A DNA stretch of 64,000 nucleotides, taken from assembly GCA_910584965.1 (NCBI GenBank), contig CAJUDZ010000010.1:52086-116085 (forward strand), read 5' to 3'. Below, in pieces: positions 1 through 8,366 of this stretch (its first letter is position 1; each line of letters opens with the position of its first letter). The position numbers and the translations under genes are program-made. Source of the stretch: an uncultured Lachnospiraceae bacterium (lineage in GTDB: Bacteria; Bacillota; Clostridia; Lachnospirales; Lachnospiraceae). Under the pieces are notes generated by a model. The model was not told where the DNA came from. It did no database searches and was given only the letters and a program-made list of their open reading frames with translations.

Positions 1-180
1 AATCGCTCCCGACTGAGGCTTTAACACTCCCGCCATTATGGAAAGAAGCGTGGACTTTCCGCATCCGTTCGGACCGACAATACCGATACATTCCCCGCGT
101 TCGGCATGCAGAGACACGTCTTGCAGAACTCTCTTTTTCCCATATGCACCCGTGAGGTTTTCTATCTCAATCATTTTCAT
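1..180 (-). CDS. ABC transporter ATP-binding protein, N-terminal fragment (runs off the window)
   Basis: Reading the minus strand from the ATG at 178-180 gives about 60 residues that begin MKMIEIENLTGAYGKKRVL and contain a Walker A motif GPNGCGKST, followed by LLSIMAGVLKPQSGAI, as in the first part of an ABC ATPase nucleotide-binding domain. The rest of the gene lies before base 1. A second ATG two codons later is an equally possible start. A weak AAAGG lies about 13 nt upstream. The ATPase fold is clear, but the substrate cannot be judged from this fragment. It is the next minus-strand gene after the Rpn nuclease, about 160 nt away, with a repeated element between them. Confidence 0.85.
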   Translation of the reverse strand, partial: MKMIEIENLTGAYGKKRVLQDVSLHAERGECIGIVGPNGCGKSTLLSIMAGVLKPQSGAI

Positions 181-253
181 ACTAATAGTCACGCCTTTCT
201 CCCAGCTCACGAACTTTGAAGCCAAGACGCTATCAGCGTCGGCACAAATTCGC

Positions 254-332
254 GATTGAAAAATCTATAATTTTTCAATCTATCCTCCACGTCACAGCTT
301 TGCTGTGACTCAAATCCGGATGAAAAATGCCT
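254..332 (-). repeat. Intergenic repeat, copy 1 (53 bp) plus adjacent hairpin
   Basis: Bases 280-332 match 21750-21802 at 52 of 53 positions. On the minus strand the unit starts 5 nt after the TGA of the upstream gene, contains a hairpin (GTCACAGC/GCTGTGAC around AAA) and ends in GTGGAGGATAG, which holds a Shine-Dalgarno sequence. Here no ATG follows. Instead there is a second hairpin, GATTGAAAAA at 254-263 pairing with TTTTTCAATC at 271-280. A related hairpin occurs in the degenerate third copy near 24.4 kb. Confidence 0.85.
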
Positions 333-337
333 GTTTT

Positions 338-1222
338 TCAGACATTCGCCTCAAACTCCGCCAGGCTGCAGGATTTCGCGGCGCATTTTAACCACCTGTT
401 CAACTGTTCCGGATCCGTTTCCTGGCGAATACGGCCGGCAATGCTCCCCGGAATGTTTCCCAAATCCGCCAGCAGTTCCAAAATATCTTCTATTTTTCCT
501 TCGATTCTGCCAATAGCCTGCCCCTCTTTCCTTCCTTCTTCTTTTCCTTCTTCTTTTCCTTCATTTCGGATTCTGTCCGCAATCTCACACATAATCGCAA
601 CGCCCTCCTTTTTCATCTTAAAAAATTTGACCCGTTCCACAATTCTTGGAAAAATCTCTGACTCATATTCCGGCTCTGAGTTTCTGAAATATCTCAACAG
701 TTCGTTCACCCGCATATCTTCGGTCGGATATTCCAGGTTATAGTACTTCTCATGCAGTCCGTTGTCCAGACTCATTGTCGTATCCTGCCCTTCGAGCTTT
801 CTGCATATCGTATAACAGCCTCTTTTTTCCCCGATAAAATCCTCTTTCGTAAGATAAATCACCGTTACGTCAGGCAGTCTGTAATAAGGTTTTCCTTTTT
901 CAAGAATACTCATATCGATGCCGGACCTGTAATAACGGCTCCTCTTAAACGGCGCTTTTTCCCGGTACATCTGGATTTCTACATTAATAAAATTTCCGCA
1001 GACATCTTCTGCCAGAATATCCAGTTCAATCGAATGTTTTTCCAGATTGCGGATGACGTACTGGCTTTTGACGCTGCGTAACACAAGCCTGTCATTTTGC
1101 AAAAGAATCCGGCACAGCTCCTGCGCCGCTCCCAGATCTTCAAAAACTTTCCCTGCAAACAGATCGCTCGTAAGCTGATACTCCGCGGCCCGTTTCTTCT
1201 GTTCTTCAAAAGTTTCGATCGT
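338..1222 (-). CDS. Rpn family recombination-promoting nuclease / PD-(D/E)XK transposase-like protein
   Basis: The protein has the features of the Rpn/YhgA-like PD-(D/E)XK family: an N-terminal segment around KVFEDLGAAQELCRILL, a core ELDILAEDVCGNFINVEIQM containing the D...ExQ nuclease residues, and a Gly/Glu/Lys repeat tail (GKEEGKEEGRKEGQ) followed by an amphipathic C-terminus. Family members are DNA endonucleases often grouped with mobile elements. The start is odd. The frame stays open to an ATG at 1303 whose first 20 residues are hydrophobic and which has no ribosome site. A perfect AGGAGG at 1228-1233 lies 5 nt before an ACG (1220-1222) and 8 nt before an ATC (1217-1219), where the family would be expected to begin. 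Either a non-standard start is used or an ATG has been lost by point mutation. Confidence 0.8.
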   Translation of the reverse strand, partial: TIETFEEQKKRAAEYQLTSDLFAGKVFEDLGAAQELCRILLQNDRLVLRSVKSQYVIRNLEKHSIELDILAEDVCGNFINVEIQMYREKAPFKRSRYYRSGIDMSILEKGKPYYRLPDVTVIYLTKEDFIGEKRGCYTICRKLEGQDTTMSLDNGLHEKYYNLEYPTEDMRVNELLRYFRNSEPEYESEIFPRIVERVKFFKMKKEGVAIMCEIADRIRNEGKEEGKEEGRKEGQAIGRIEGKIEDILELLADLGNIPGSIAGRIRQETDPEQLNRWLKCAAKSCSLAEFEANV

Positions 1223-1496
1223 TGTTTCCTCCTCTCTACATTTCCTTTTTCCAGACAGAGAACGAAGAAAACAAACAAAGGACGGCCAGAGGCACCGGAG
1301 CATACAGACTTTTCAATTTAAATGGCATCATTTCCGACAGTCTTTTTTTTACGACATTTCTGCCAAACAAATGTGAATCTCTGGCAGAACTGCCGGAATA
1401 TGTATCTGCAAAAGCCACCTGTTCCATATACAGATTGGCTTTACCGTTTCTGAAAACAGATTCATAAATCAGAATCAAGATTTGTTTTGTGGTGGT

Positions 1497-1525
1497 ATTG
1501 TATCATAGATTTCTTTCGATTGCAA
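1497..1525 (-). promoter_or_regulatory. Sigma-A promoter for the Rpn nuclease gene
   Basis: On the minus strand TTGCAA (1520-1525) and TACAAT (1497-1502) are separated by 17 bp. Transcription would run toward the nuclease with a leader of roughly 270 nt. Confidence 0.6.
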
Positions 1526-1660
1526 TAAATTTTCCAAAAAATTATAGACGGTTTTTCGTTTTCCTTTCAAAACGCATATCGATCTGTCTTTTTACCATTA
1601 AAATATAGTGCATAAATTTTTGTTTGAAGCTCTCCACGGTTACAGCAATTTCCTGTAAAG

Positions 1661-1694
1661 CAAAAAACAGACAGCGACGTTCTGCCGCTGTCTG
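1661..1694 (-). terminator. Rho-independent terminator of the butyryl-CoA operon
   Basis: CAGACAGCG (1668-1676) and CGCTGTCTG (1686-1694) form a perfect 9-bp stem. On the minus strand it is followed by six T residues (1662-1667). It lies 59 nt beyond the etfA stop. Confidence 0.85.
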
Positions 1695-1752
1695 CTCATA
1701 AGTTCCCGGTAAGGCAAATCCGCCGCAAATCCCGGAACTTCTCTTCATACTG

Positions 1753-2796
1753 TTATTTTGCTGCAATTTCCGCTTTCAGACTTTCTGTCAGCTTGGGAAC
1801 GATCTTGTTCAGATCGCCTACGATACCGTAATCCGCTACATCAAAGATCGGCGCATCCGCATCTTTGTTGATCGCGATGATGATATCGGATTCTTCCATA
1901 CCAGCCACATGCTGAATTGCTCCGGAAATACCGATCGCAAAGTATACGTTGGGACGAACGGTCTTACCTGTCTGGCCTACCTGTAAATCTTTCGGTTTCC
2001 AGCCGGAATCAACAACCGCACGGGAACAGCTTACCGTACCGCCGAGTACCGCTGCCAGATCTTCCAGAATCTTGAAGTTCTCCGGGCTGCCGACGCCGCG
2101 GCCGCCGGATACAAGAATTTTCGCATCCATAATATCTACGGTATCAGTTACGGCTTTTACCACGTCGAGGATCTCAACATATTTGTTATCCGGTGTGAAT
2201 CCCGGATTGTACTCTTCCACAACTGCCTTTGCGCCCTTGATCGGCTCAATTTTCTGCATAACGCCTGCACGTACAGTTGCCATCTGCGGACGATTATCCG
2301 GACATGCGATCGTAGCGATGGTATTGCCGCCAAAAGCAGGACGTGTCATCAGAAGCTGATTGTGTTTCTGCTCCTGTCCCGGAATTGCCTGTAACGGGAA
2401 ATCGCCGATTTCCAGAACGGTACAGTCAGCCGTAAGACCGGTTGCCACTCTTGCGGATACTCTGGGGCCCAGATCACGTCCGATCGCCGTTGCACCTACG
2501 AGTACGATCTCCGGTTTATACTTATTGATAACGGATGACAGCGCATGTGCATAAGGCTCTGTTCTGTAAACTTTTAATTCAGGATCATCCACAACAATAA
2601 CCTTATCCGCACCGTATTCTGCCAGCTTATCTGCCAGCTCTTTCACTTCTGAGCCTAAAAGGACTGCCGTTACGTCTGTATTTAAGTCTTTTGCAAGGTC
2701 TTTTGCTTTACCAAGTAATTCAAATGCGATGCTGCTGATCTCATTGTCTACCTGCTGTGCAAAGACATATACTCCCTTGTATTCTTCTAAATTCAT
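1753..2796 (-). CDS. etfA: Electron transfer flavoprotein, alpha subunit
   Basis: About 347 residues, the usual EtfA length. The N-terminal half is an adenine-nucleotide hydrolase-like domain. The C-terminal half is the FAD domain, with VSGGRGVGSPENF and the SGAIQHVAGM segment typical of the family. With EtfB it forms the flavoprotein that works with butyryl-CoA dehydrogenase. In clostridia this complex bifurcates electrons from NADH to crotonyl-CoA and ferredoxin in the cytoplasm. Two ATGs are adjacent (2799, 2796). GGAGG at 2803-2807 lies 3 nt from the first and 6 nt from the second, so the second is preferred. It is the last gene of thl-crt-hbd-bcd-etfB-etfA, 32 nt after etfB, and is followed by a strong terminator. 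Confidence 0.96.
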   Translation of the reverse strand: MNLEEYKGVYVFAQQVDNEISSIAFELLGKAKDLAKDLNTDVTAVLLGSEVKELADKLAEYGADKVIVVDDPELKVYRTEPYAHALSSVINKYKPEIVLVGATAIGRDLGPRVSARVATGLTADCTVLEIGDFPLQAIPGQEQKHNQLLMTRPAFGGNTIATIACPDNRPQMATVRAGVMQKIEPIKGAKAVVEEYNPGFTPDNKYVEILDVVKAVTDTVDIMDAKILVSGGRGVGSPENFKILEDLAAVLGGTVSCSRAVVDSGWKPKDLQVGQTGKTVRPNVYFAIGISGAIQHVAGMEESDIIIAINKDADAPIFDVADYGIVGDLNKIVPKLTESLKAEIAAK

Positions 2797-2828
2797 CATA
2801 ATCCTCCATTCTCGCTCTCTTCACATTT

Positions 2829-3611
2829 TTAAATGACATGTTTTACTTTCAATTTGTCAACAATGTAGCTTACAGATTCATCAGGATCAAGAACGACCTT
2901 TTCTCCTGCGCCTTTTCTTACCTTATCGGAAGCTTTGGCGATCTTGGTCGGCGAACCTTTCAGACCGAGGTTGGAATCATCTACATCTTTTAAATCAGCT
3001 CTGCCCCAAACGGTAATCTCCTTCTGATATGCGTCAAAAATTCCGCCGGGCGTCATGTAACGAGGCTCATTTAATTCGGAAAGCGCTGTAACCAGACAGG
3101 GCATTTTCGCTTTTACAACATGATATCTGTCTTCGTACTGACGTTCAACAACTACGCTGTCGCCTTCAATCTTGATATTCTGCGCATAAGAAATAACGGG
3201 AATATCGAGGTGTTCGGAAATCTGAGGACCTACCTGTGCGGTATCTCCATCGATCGCCTGACGGCCTGTGATAATCAGATCATACTCCAAATTTCTGAGT
3301 GCACCGGCAATTGTTGTGGAAGTAGCCCATGTATCAGCGCCGCCAAGCACTCTGTCCGTTACAAGGATACCCTTGTCGGCACCCATTGCCATCGCTTCAC
3401 GAAGAACCTCTTCCGCTTTCGGAAGACCCATGGTTACAACTGTAACCTCTGCGCCATATTCATCTTTTAATCTCAGCGCCGCTTCCAGACCTGCTTTATC
3501 ATCGGGATTCATGATCGCGAGCATAGCGCCTCTGTCTAATGTACCGTCGGGATTGAACTTTACGCCGCCCTTTGTATCGGGTACCTGTTTAATACAAACA
3601 ACGATTTTCAT
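2829..3611 (-). CDS. etfB: Electron transfer flavoprotein, beta subunit
   Basis: 260 residues starting MKIVVCIKQVPDTKGGVKF, a typical EtfB N-terminus, with GRQAIDGDTAQVGPQISEHL, the nucleotide-binding signature in which DGDTAQVGP is highly conserved. In bifurcating EtfAB the beta subunit carries the second FAD and receives hydride from NADH, and the retained DGDTAQVGP loop fits a FAD-binding rather than AMP-binding subunit (inference). AAAGGAG lies 9 nt before the ATG. The gene sits between bcd and etfA in the butyryl-CoA operon. Confidence 0.96.
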   Translation of the reverse strand: MKIVVCIKQVPDTKGGVKFNPDGTLDRGAMLAIMNPDDKAGLEAALRLKDEYGAEVTVVTMGLPKAEEVLREAMAMGADKGILVTDRVLGGADTWATSTTIAGALRNLEYDLIITGRQAIDGDTAQVGPQISEHLDIPVISYAQNIKIEGDSVVVERQYEDRYHVVKAKMPCLVTALSELNEPRYMTPGGIFDAYQKEITVWGRADLKDVDDSNLGLKGSPTKIAKASDKVRKGAGEKVVLDPDESVSYIVDKLKVKHVI

Positions 3612-3693
3612 CGATTTTATCTCCTTTACATTGATTTAAGTGCGCTTTAGCGCACATCCAGTTCAAATTTTTACCTTATTTCAGGTTCAAAAT

Positions 3694-4860
3694 TTATTTC
3701 AGCAGACTTCCGGAAATAACCATACGCTGAACTTCACTGGTTCCTTCGTAGATTTCCGTAATCTTGGCATCGCGCATCATACGTTCTACATCGTATTCTT
3801 TTATGTAGCCGTAACCGCCGTGTAACTGAACAGCCTTTGTCGTTACTTCCATCGCAACTTCCGCTGCATACAGTTTTGCCATTGCCGCTTCCACGGAATA
3901 GGAAATCTTAGGATTCTTAGCATATTCCGCTTTCTTCATTGCCGCATTGTAAACCAGCATCTGTGCAGCCTGTACTTTCGTAGCCATATCTGCAAGCTGG
4001 AACTGTGTATTCTGGAAAGCGCCGATTGCTCTTCCGAACTGTTTTCTTTCTTTCACATAATTGATGGTGGTTTCCAGCGCACCTTCTGCCAGACCAAGCG
4101 CCTGTGCTGCAATACCGATACGTCCGCCGTCCAGCGTGTGCATAGCGATATTGAAACCTTTGCCCTTCTGTCCTAACAGATTGTCTTTCGGAATACGGCA
4201 GTCCGTGAAAATCAATTCATAGGTAGAAGAACCACAGATACCCATTTTATTTTCTTTTGTTCCGAATGTAAAGCCGGGCGTTCCTTTTTCTACGATAAAC
4301 GCGGAAATTTCCTTGCTCACTCTGCCGCGCTTCTCAACAGTTCCCGTGATTGCGAAAATAACATATACATCCGCTTCCTTACCGTTTGTGATAAAGCATT
4401 TGGAACCGTTTAATACCCATTCTTCGCCGTCAAGCACCGCTTTTGTCTGCTGGCCCTGTGCGTCCGTACCTGCGCCGGGCTCTGTCAGGCCGAATGCACC
4501 TAACTTTTCGCCTTTTGCGAGGGGAATCAGATATTTCTGTTTCTGCTCTTCCGTGCCGTATGTCTGAATCGGATCACAGCAGAGGGATGTATGTGCGGAT
4601 ACGATAACGCCGGTTGTACCGCAGACTTTTGAAAGCTCCTCAACACACATCGTATAGGTTAAAGGATCGCAGCCCTGTCCGCCGTATTCCTTCGGAACAG
4701 GAATTCCGAGAAAACCTAATTTTGCCATTTTGTCAACTGTCTCTCTTGGGAAACGATGATTCTCATCGATCTCCTGTGCGAGAGGCTTTGCTTCTTTTTC
4801 AGCGAATTCTTTGAAAAGAGTTCTCGCCATTTCATGCTCTTTGCTTAACGTAAAATCCAT
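3694..4860 (-). CDS. bcd: Butyryl-CoA dehydrogenase (short-chain acyl-CoA dehydrogenase)
   Basis: 388 residues, normal for the family. It begins MDFTLSKEHEMARTLFKEFA and has the acyl-CoA dehydrogenase signatures GAFGLTEPGAGTDA in the middle and QLHGGYGYIKEY near the C-terminus. The catalytic base is the Glu of EIYEGTSE, about residue 372. The enzyme reduces crotonyl-CoA to butyryl-CoA with electrons from EtfAB. GGAGG lies 11 nt before the ATG. The 217 nt upstream, after hbd, contain small hairpins (GGAAATTT/AAATTTCC and AAGCCTGA/TCAGGCTT) but no gene. The neighbouring genes make butyryl-CoA rather than general fatty-acid oxidation the likely role. Confidence 0.95.
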   Translation of the reverse strand: MDFTLSKEHEMARTLFKEFAEKEAKPLAQEIDENHRFPRETVDKMAKLGFLGIPVPKEYGGQGCDPLTYTMCVEELSKVCGTTGVIVSAHTSLCCDPIQTYGTEEQKQKYLIPLAKGEKLGAFGLTEPGAGTDAQGQQTKAVLDGEEWVLNGSKCFITNGKEADVYVIFAITGTVEKRGRVSKEISAFIVEKGTPGFTFGTKENKMGICGSSTYELIFTDCRIPKDNLLGQKGKGFNIAMHTLDGGRIGIAAQALGLAEGALETTINYVKERKQFGRAIGAFQNTQFQLADMATKVQAAQMLVYNAAMKKAEYAKNPKISYSVEAAMAKLYAAEVAMEVTTKAVQLHGGYGYIKEYDVERMMRDAKITEIYEGTSEVQRMVISGSLLK

Positions 4861-5077
4861 GATTTTTTATTCCTCCATGCTTATTTTATTATGGACTGTT
4901 AAATCGCAGCCGGAAATTTGAAATTTCCGACGCGTGTCATCGCAGTAAACTGCTCTGACATGAATGATTAGTGTAAAGAAAACCATCTTCGCATATCCCG
5001 GAATTTCTTCGCGGGCCGGCAAGCCTGAAAATCAGGCTTTTACCGAACGAACAGTTCTCTTCACGCTGTTGGTCTGC

Positions 5078-5917
5078 TTATTTCGAATAATCGTAGAATC
5101 CTTTTCCGGTCTTGCAGCCGAGTTTGCCTGCGCGTACCATTTTCCGGAGAAGCGGAGCGGGACGGTATTTCGGATCGCCTGTCTCTGAATAAATAACCTC
5201 CATAATAGCAAGCACGATATCAAGACCTACATAATCGCCTAACTGAAGCGGTCCCATCGGATGGTTCGCACCGAGTCTCATTGCCGCATCAATGTCTTCA
5301 ACGCTTGCAACGCCTGCTTCCAGAACGCAGATACCTTCATTGATCATCGGGATCAGGATTCTGTTTACAACAAAGCCTGCTGCCTCGTTTACTTCAACAG
5401 GAGTTTTGCCGATTTCTTCCGCAATCGCTTTCACTTTATTGAACACTTCGTCTGTCGTATTCTCGCCGCGGATAATTTCAACCAGTTTCATAACCGGAGC
5501 CGGATTGAAGAAGTGCATGCCGATAACCGGTCTGTCGATGCCTGCGCCGATTTCCGTAATGGAAAGAGAGGATGTATTGGTTGCGAAAACACAGTTTGCC
5601 TTGCAGATATCCTGTAACTCTTTAAAAGTCTGTTTCTTAATATCCATCACTTCAAGAGCTGCTTCCACGATCAGGTCGCAGTCCGTACAGATTGTTTTAA
5701 CGCCCGTCGTAATTTTGGCAAGAATCTTGTCAGCATCTTCCTGTGTCATTTTGCCTTTTGCAACACGTTTCTCAAAACCTTTCGCAATCTTGTTCTTGCC
5801 GTTTGCGGCAAATTCTTCATTGATATCGCAGAGGCATACTTCATATCCTTCTGTCTGTGCAAAAGCCTGCGCGATACCGGAACCCATCGTTCCAGCGCCG
5901 ATAATACCTACTTTCAT
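5078..5917 (-). CDS. hbd: 3-hydroxybutyryl-CoA dehydrogenase
   Basis: 279 residues, close to clostridial Hbd. The N-terminal Rossmann motif GAGTMGSG (residues 7-14) binds NAD(P). The catalytic residues lie in NTSSLSITEI and GMHFFNPAPVMKLVEII (the His of HFFNP with its partner Glu), and the C-terminal helical domain ends in GCKTGKGFYDYSK. It reduces acetoacetyl-CoA to 3-hydroxybutyryl-CoA. GGAGG is 8 nt upstream of the ATG. It follows crt across a block of hairpin repeats and precedes bcd. Confidence 0.96.
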   Translation of the reverse strand: MKVGIIGAGTMGSGIAQAFAQTEGYEVCLCDINEEFAANGKNKIAKGFEKRVAKGKMTQEDADKILAKITTGVKTICTDCDLIVEAALEVMDIKKQTFKELQDICKANCVFATNTSSLSITEIGAGIDRPVIGMHFFNPAPVMKLVEIIRGENTTDEVFNKVKAIAEEIGKTPVEVNEAAGFVVNRILIPMINEGICVLEAGVASVEDIDAAMRLGANHPMGPLQLGDYVGLDIVLAIMEVIYSETGDPKYRPAPLLRKMVRAGKLGCKTGKGFYDYSK

Positions 5918-5964
5918 GGTAAAACCCTCCTGTTAATATTTTGATTTGTATTTTATTTCTTTAT

Positions 5965-6177
5965 ATCGTTTTTAAATGCCCTGGAAATTCTTTGTACCAG
6001 GCAAAACTCAGAATTCCTCAGACATCGTTTTTGGATACCCTTAGAAATTCCTTTTGCCAGGCAAAACTTAGAATTTCTCAGGCATCGTTTTTGGATGCCC
6101 TGGAAATTCTTCTTGCCAGGCAAAACTTAGAATTTCTTAGGCATCGTTTTTTAGATGCCTTAGAAATTCTTTTTGCC
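5965..6177. repeat. Array of 59-60 bp hairpin repeats between crt and hbd
   Basis: Three and a half direct copies start at about 5965, 6024, 6084 and 6143, each beginning ATCGTTTTT. Each full unit is itself an inverted repeat. ATGCCCTGGAAATTCT pairs with AGAATTTCTCAGGCAT-like sequence, and a TTGCCAGGCAA palindrome sits at the centre. The last copy is cut off two bases before the crt stop codon. Within a transcript these would fold as a row of nearly identical stem-loops. Confidence 0.9.
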
Positions 6178-6178
6178 T

Positions 6179-6964
6179 TTAGCAGTTCTTAAACGCCTCT
6201 TTCACTTTCTCTTTGTTCTTATCCAGGAAAAATGCCATGCCGTACTTCTGATCTTCCGTCTCGAAGCAGTCGCCAAAAAGTTTTTCCTCAATTACGATCG
6301 CATCGTCCATTCCTGCTTCCAGGCCGTCGTTAATCGCTTTCTTACAGTTGCGTACGGCGATCGGTGCATTCTTCGCAATGCCTGCCGCCATCTTCTCTGC
6401 TGCCGCCATCAGTTCTTCCTGCGGGTAAACAGCGTTTACAAGGCCGATTCTTAACGCTTCGTCGGCTTTGATATTTCTGGCCGTATAAATCATCTGTTTT
6501 GCCATGCCAGGGCCTACCAGTCTCGCAAGTCTCTGCGTGCCGCCAAAACCGGGCGTAATGCCGAGGCCTACTTCCGGCTGTCCGAATACCGCGTTATCGG
6601 AGCAGATTCTGATATCACAGCTCATGGAAATTTCACAGCCGCCGCCCAATGCAAAACCGTTTATCGCCGCGATTACGGGAATCGGGAAAACTTCCAGTTT
6701 GCGGAATACATCGTTTCCTTTTTTGCCGAATGCTTCACCTTCGGCTTTGGTCAGCGTGCTCATCTCTCCGATGTCCGCGCCAGCCACAAAAGATTTCTGT
6801 CCCGCACCCGTCAGAATCAGGCATCTTACGTTATCCAGATCAACCGCATCAAGCGTCTTATCCAGTTCGTCGAGTACTGCGGAATTTAAAGCATTCAATG
6901 CTTTTTCACGGCTGATGGTGATGATGCCGACCTGTCCTTTTACTTCATACAATACAAATTCCAT
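6179..6964 (-). CDS. crt: Crotonase (3-hydroxybutyryl-CoA dehydratase / enoyl-CoA hydratase)
   Basis: 261 residues from the ATG at 6964 (MEFVLYEVKGQVG). The frame is open further upstream, but that part only overlaps the end of thlA. Both catalytic glutamates of the crotonase family are visible: Glu111 in LGGGCEIS and Glu131 in GQPEVGLG. The oxyanion-hole segment AGADIGEM lies at about 61-68. It dehydrates 3-hydroxybutyryl-CoA to crotonyl-CoA. An AGGAG lies 12 nt upstream, a long but usable spacing. It is the second gene of the butyryl-CoA operon, 43 nt after thlA. Confidence 0.95.
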   Translation of the reverse strand: MEFVLYEVKGQVGIITISREKALNALNSAVLDELDKTLDAVDLDNVRCLILTGAGQKSFVAGADIGEMSTLTKAEGEAFGKKGNDVFRKLEVFPIPVIAAINGFALGGGCEISMSCDIRICSDNAVFGQPEVGLGITPGFGGTQRLARLVGPGMAKQMIYTARNIKADEALRIGLVNAVYPQEELMAAAEKMAAGIAKNAPIAVRNCKKAINDGLEAGMDDAIVIEEKLFGDCFETEDQKYGMAFFLDKNKEKVKEAFKNC

Positions 6965-7007
6965 TCTATAACCATGCTCCTTTCTCGGTCCTGCTTCTTT
7001 GTTATGA

Positions 7008-8192
7008 TTAATCTCTCGTAACGATCGTTGCGCAGCCCATACCGCCGCCGATGCACAGTGTCGCAAGACCCTTCTTCGCATCGCGTTTCTCCATCTCATG
7101 AAGCAGCGTTACGAGAATACGGCATCCCGATGCGCCGACCGGATGTCCGAGCGCGATTGCACCGCCGTTTACATTCAGCACGTCGTTGCTGAATCCGAGA
7201 TCTTTCTGTACCGCAAGAGACTGTGCCGCGAAAGCTTCGTTTGCCTCGATCAGGTCGAAATCGTCGATCTTCATGCCTGCTTTTTCCATTGCTTTTCTGG
7301 TCGCGGGAACAGGGCCCACACCCATAATGGAAGGATCAACGCCGCCGAGCGCGCCGGCAACAAATGTCGCCATCGGTTTTACGCCCAGTTCTTTCGCTTT
7401 TTCTTCGCTCATTACAACAACAGCCGCAGCACCGTCATTGATACCGGAAGCATTTGCCGCCGTTACAAGACCGCCGTCCGGTTTGAAAGCCGGGCGCAGC
7501 TTGGAAATGCTCTCCGCCGTAACGCCGGCACGCGGACCTTCGTCCGTATCTACGATAACGGTTTCTTTTTTCTTCTTTACTTCTACCGGAACGATTTCAT
7601 CTTTGAATTTGCCTTCCGCTCTTGCTTTTTCACATTTCTGCTGTGACCACGCAGCAAACTCATCCAGCTGCTCTCTTGTCAGACCGTACTGCTCTGCAAC
7701 GTTCTCCGCAGTAATGCCCATATGATAATTATTGAAAGCATCCCACAACGCGTCGTTTACCATGGTATCCACCAGCGTCGCATTGTTCATTCTATAGCCA
7801 TAACGGCCCTGCATTGCAGCATAAGGAGCCATAGACATATTTTCCATACCGCCCGCAACAACAATGTCGGCATCTCCCGCCATAATCATCTGTGCCGCCA
7901 TGTTGACACAGTTCAGACCGGAACCGCACACAACATTTACGGTAACGGCGGGTGTTGTAACCGGCAGACCTGCTTTGATGGATGCCTGACGCGCCACGTT
8001 CTGACCAAGTCCTGCCTGGATAACGCATCCCATGTATACATGATCTACGGCATCTGCAGAAACGCCTGCTCTGTTTAATGCTTCCTTAATAACAATAGAT
8101 CCGAGAACCGGTGCCGGAGTCGTGCTGAGCGCTCCGCCCATTGTACCGATTGCAGTACGACATGCGCCTGCCAAAACAACTTTTTTTGCCAT
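7008..8192 (-). CDS. thlA: Acetyl-CoA C-acetyltransferase (thiolase)
   Basis: 394 residues starting MAKKVVLAGACRTAIGTMGG. The nucleophile Cys89 lies in NVVCGSGLN. The C-terminal active-site residues are the His of GGAIALGHPVGASG and Cys380 of LCIGGGMG. It condenses two acetyl-CoA to acetoacetyl-CoA, the first step of butyrate synthesis. The longer frame starts five codons upstream, but its first codons contain the GGAGG itself, which lies 8 nt before the ATG at 8192, so the shorter form is correct. First gene of the operon, with a consensus promoter about 90 nt upstream. Confidence 0.97.
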   Translation of the reverse strand: MAKKVVLAGACRTAIGTMGGALSTTPAPVLGSIVIKEALNRAGVSADAVDHVYMGCVIQAGLGQNVARQASIKAGLPVTTPAVTVNVVCGSGLNCVNMAAQMIMAGDADIVVAGGMENMSMAPYAAMQGRYGYRMNNATLVDTMVNDALWDAFNNYHMGITAENVAEQYGLTREQLDEFAAWSQQKCEKARAEGKFKDEIVPVEVKKKKETVIVDTDEGPRAGVTAESISKLRPAFKPDGGLVTAANASGINDGAAAVVVMSEEKAKELGVKPMATFVAGALGGVDPSIMGVGPVPATRKAMEKAGMKIDDFDLIEANEAFAAQSLAVQKDLGFSNDVLNVNGGAIALGHPVGASGCRILVTLLHEMEKRDAKKGLATLCIGGGMGCATIVTRD

Positions 8193-8276
8193 TTTTCTTT
8201 CCTCCATTTACTATATATGCCTTTGTTTCGGGCTTTTGGGATGATTGTTATTTTTTTATCATTGCCCACCGTTACT

Positions 8277-8305
8277 ATTGTAACATAGGGGACTTGTTTT
8301 GGCAA
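8277..8305 (-). promoter_or_regulatory. Sigma-A promoter of the thl-crt-hbd-bcd-etfBA operon
   Basis: Minus strand: TTGCCA (8300-8305), 17 bp, TACAAT (8277-8282). Transcription starts about 75-80 nt before the thlA ATG. No gene lies between it and the ABC permease that ends at 8367. Confidence 0.8.
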
Positions 8306-8366
8306 TGGTTTTCGAATGGGATTTACGGATTTTGCACTCGCGGATTTGCGGTGTTTACGGCCTGTT

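Larger units (their letters stand above)
1223..1752. other. Intergenic region between the nuclease gene and etfA
   Basis: No convincing gene is visible. The region holds the AGGAGG site of the Rpn gene, a promoter reading toward it (1497-1525), and the etfA terminator. A minus-strand frame at 1236-1478 (80 codons, TTG start) matches no family I know and has no ribosome site, so it is treated as the transcribed leader. An imperfect hairpin (AAGTTCC/GGAACTT, about 1699-1742) lies between the etfA stop and the terminator. Confidence 0.6.

Noticed and set aside
338..1303. Nuclease gene starting at the ATG at 1303
   Set aside because: There is no ribosome site, the N-terminus is hydrophobic and not family-like, and a perfect AGGAGG lies downstream at 1228-1233.
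1236..1478. 80-residue minus-strand frame upstream of the nuclease
   Set aside because: TTG start without ribosome site, no recognisable family, and it lies in the leader downstream of a promoter. Treated as untranslated.
5965..6177. CRISPR-like array
   Set aside because: The whole 59-bp unit repeats, including what would be the spacer, and each unit is a hairpin. There are no unique spacers and no cas genes.
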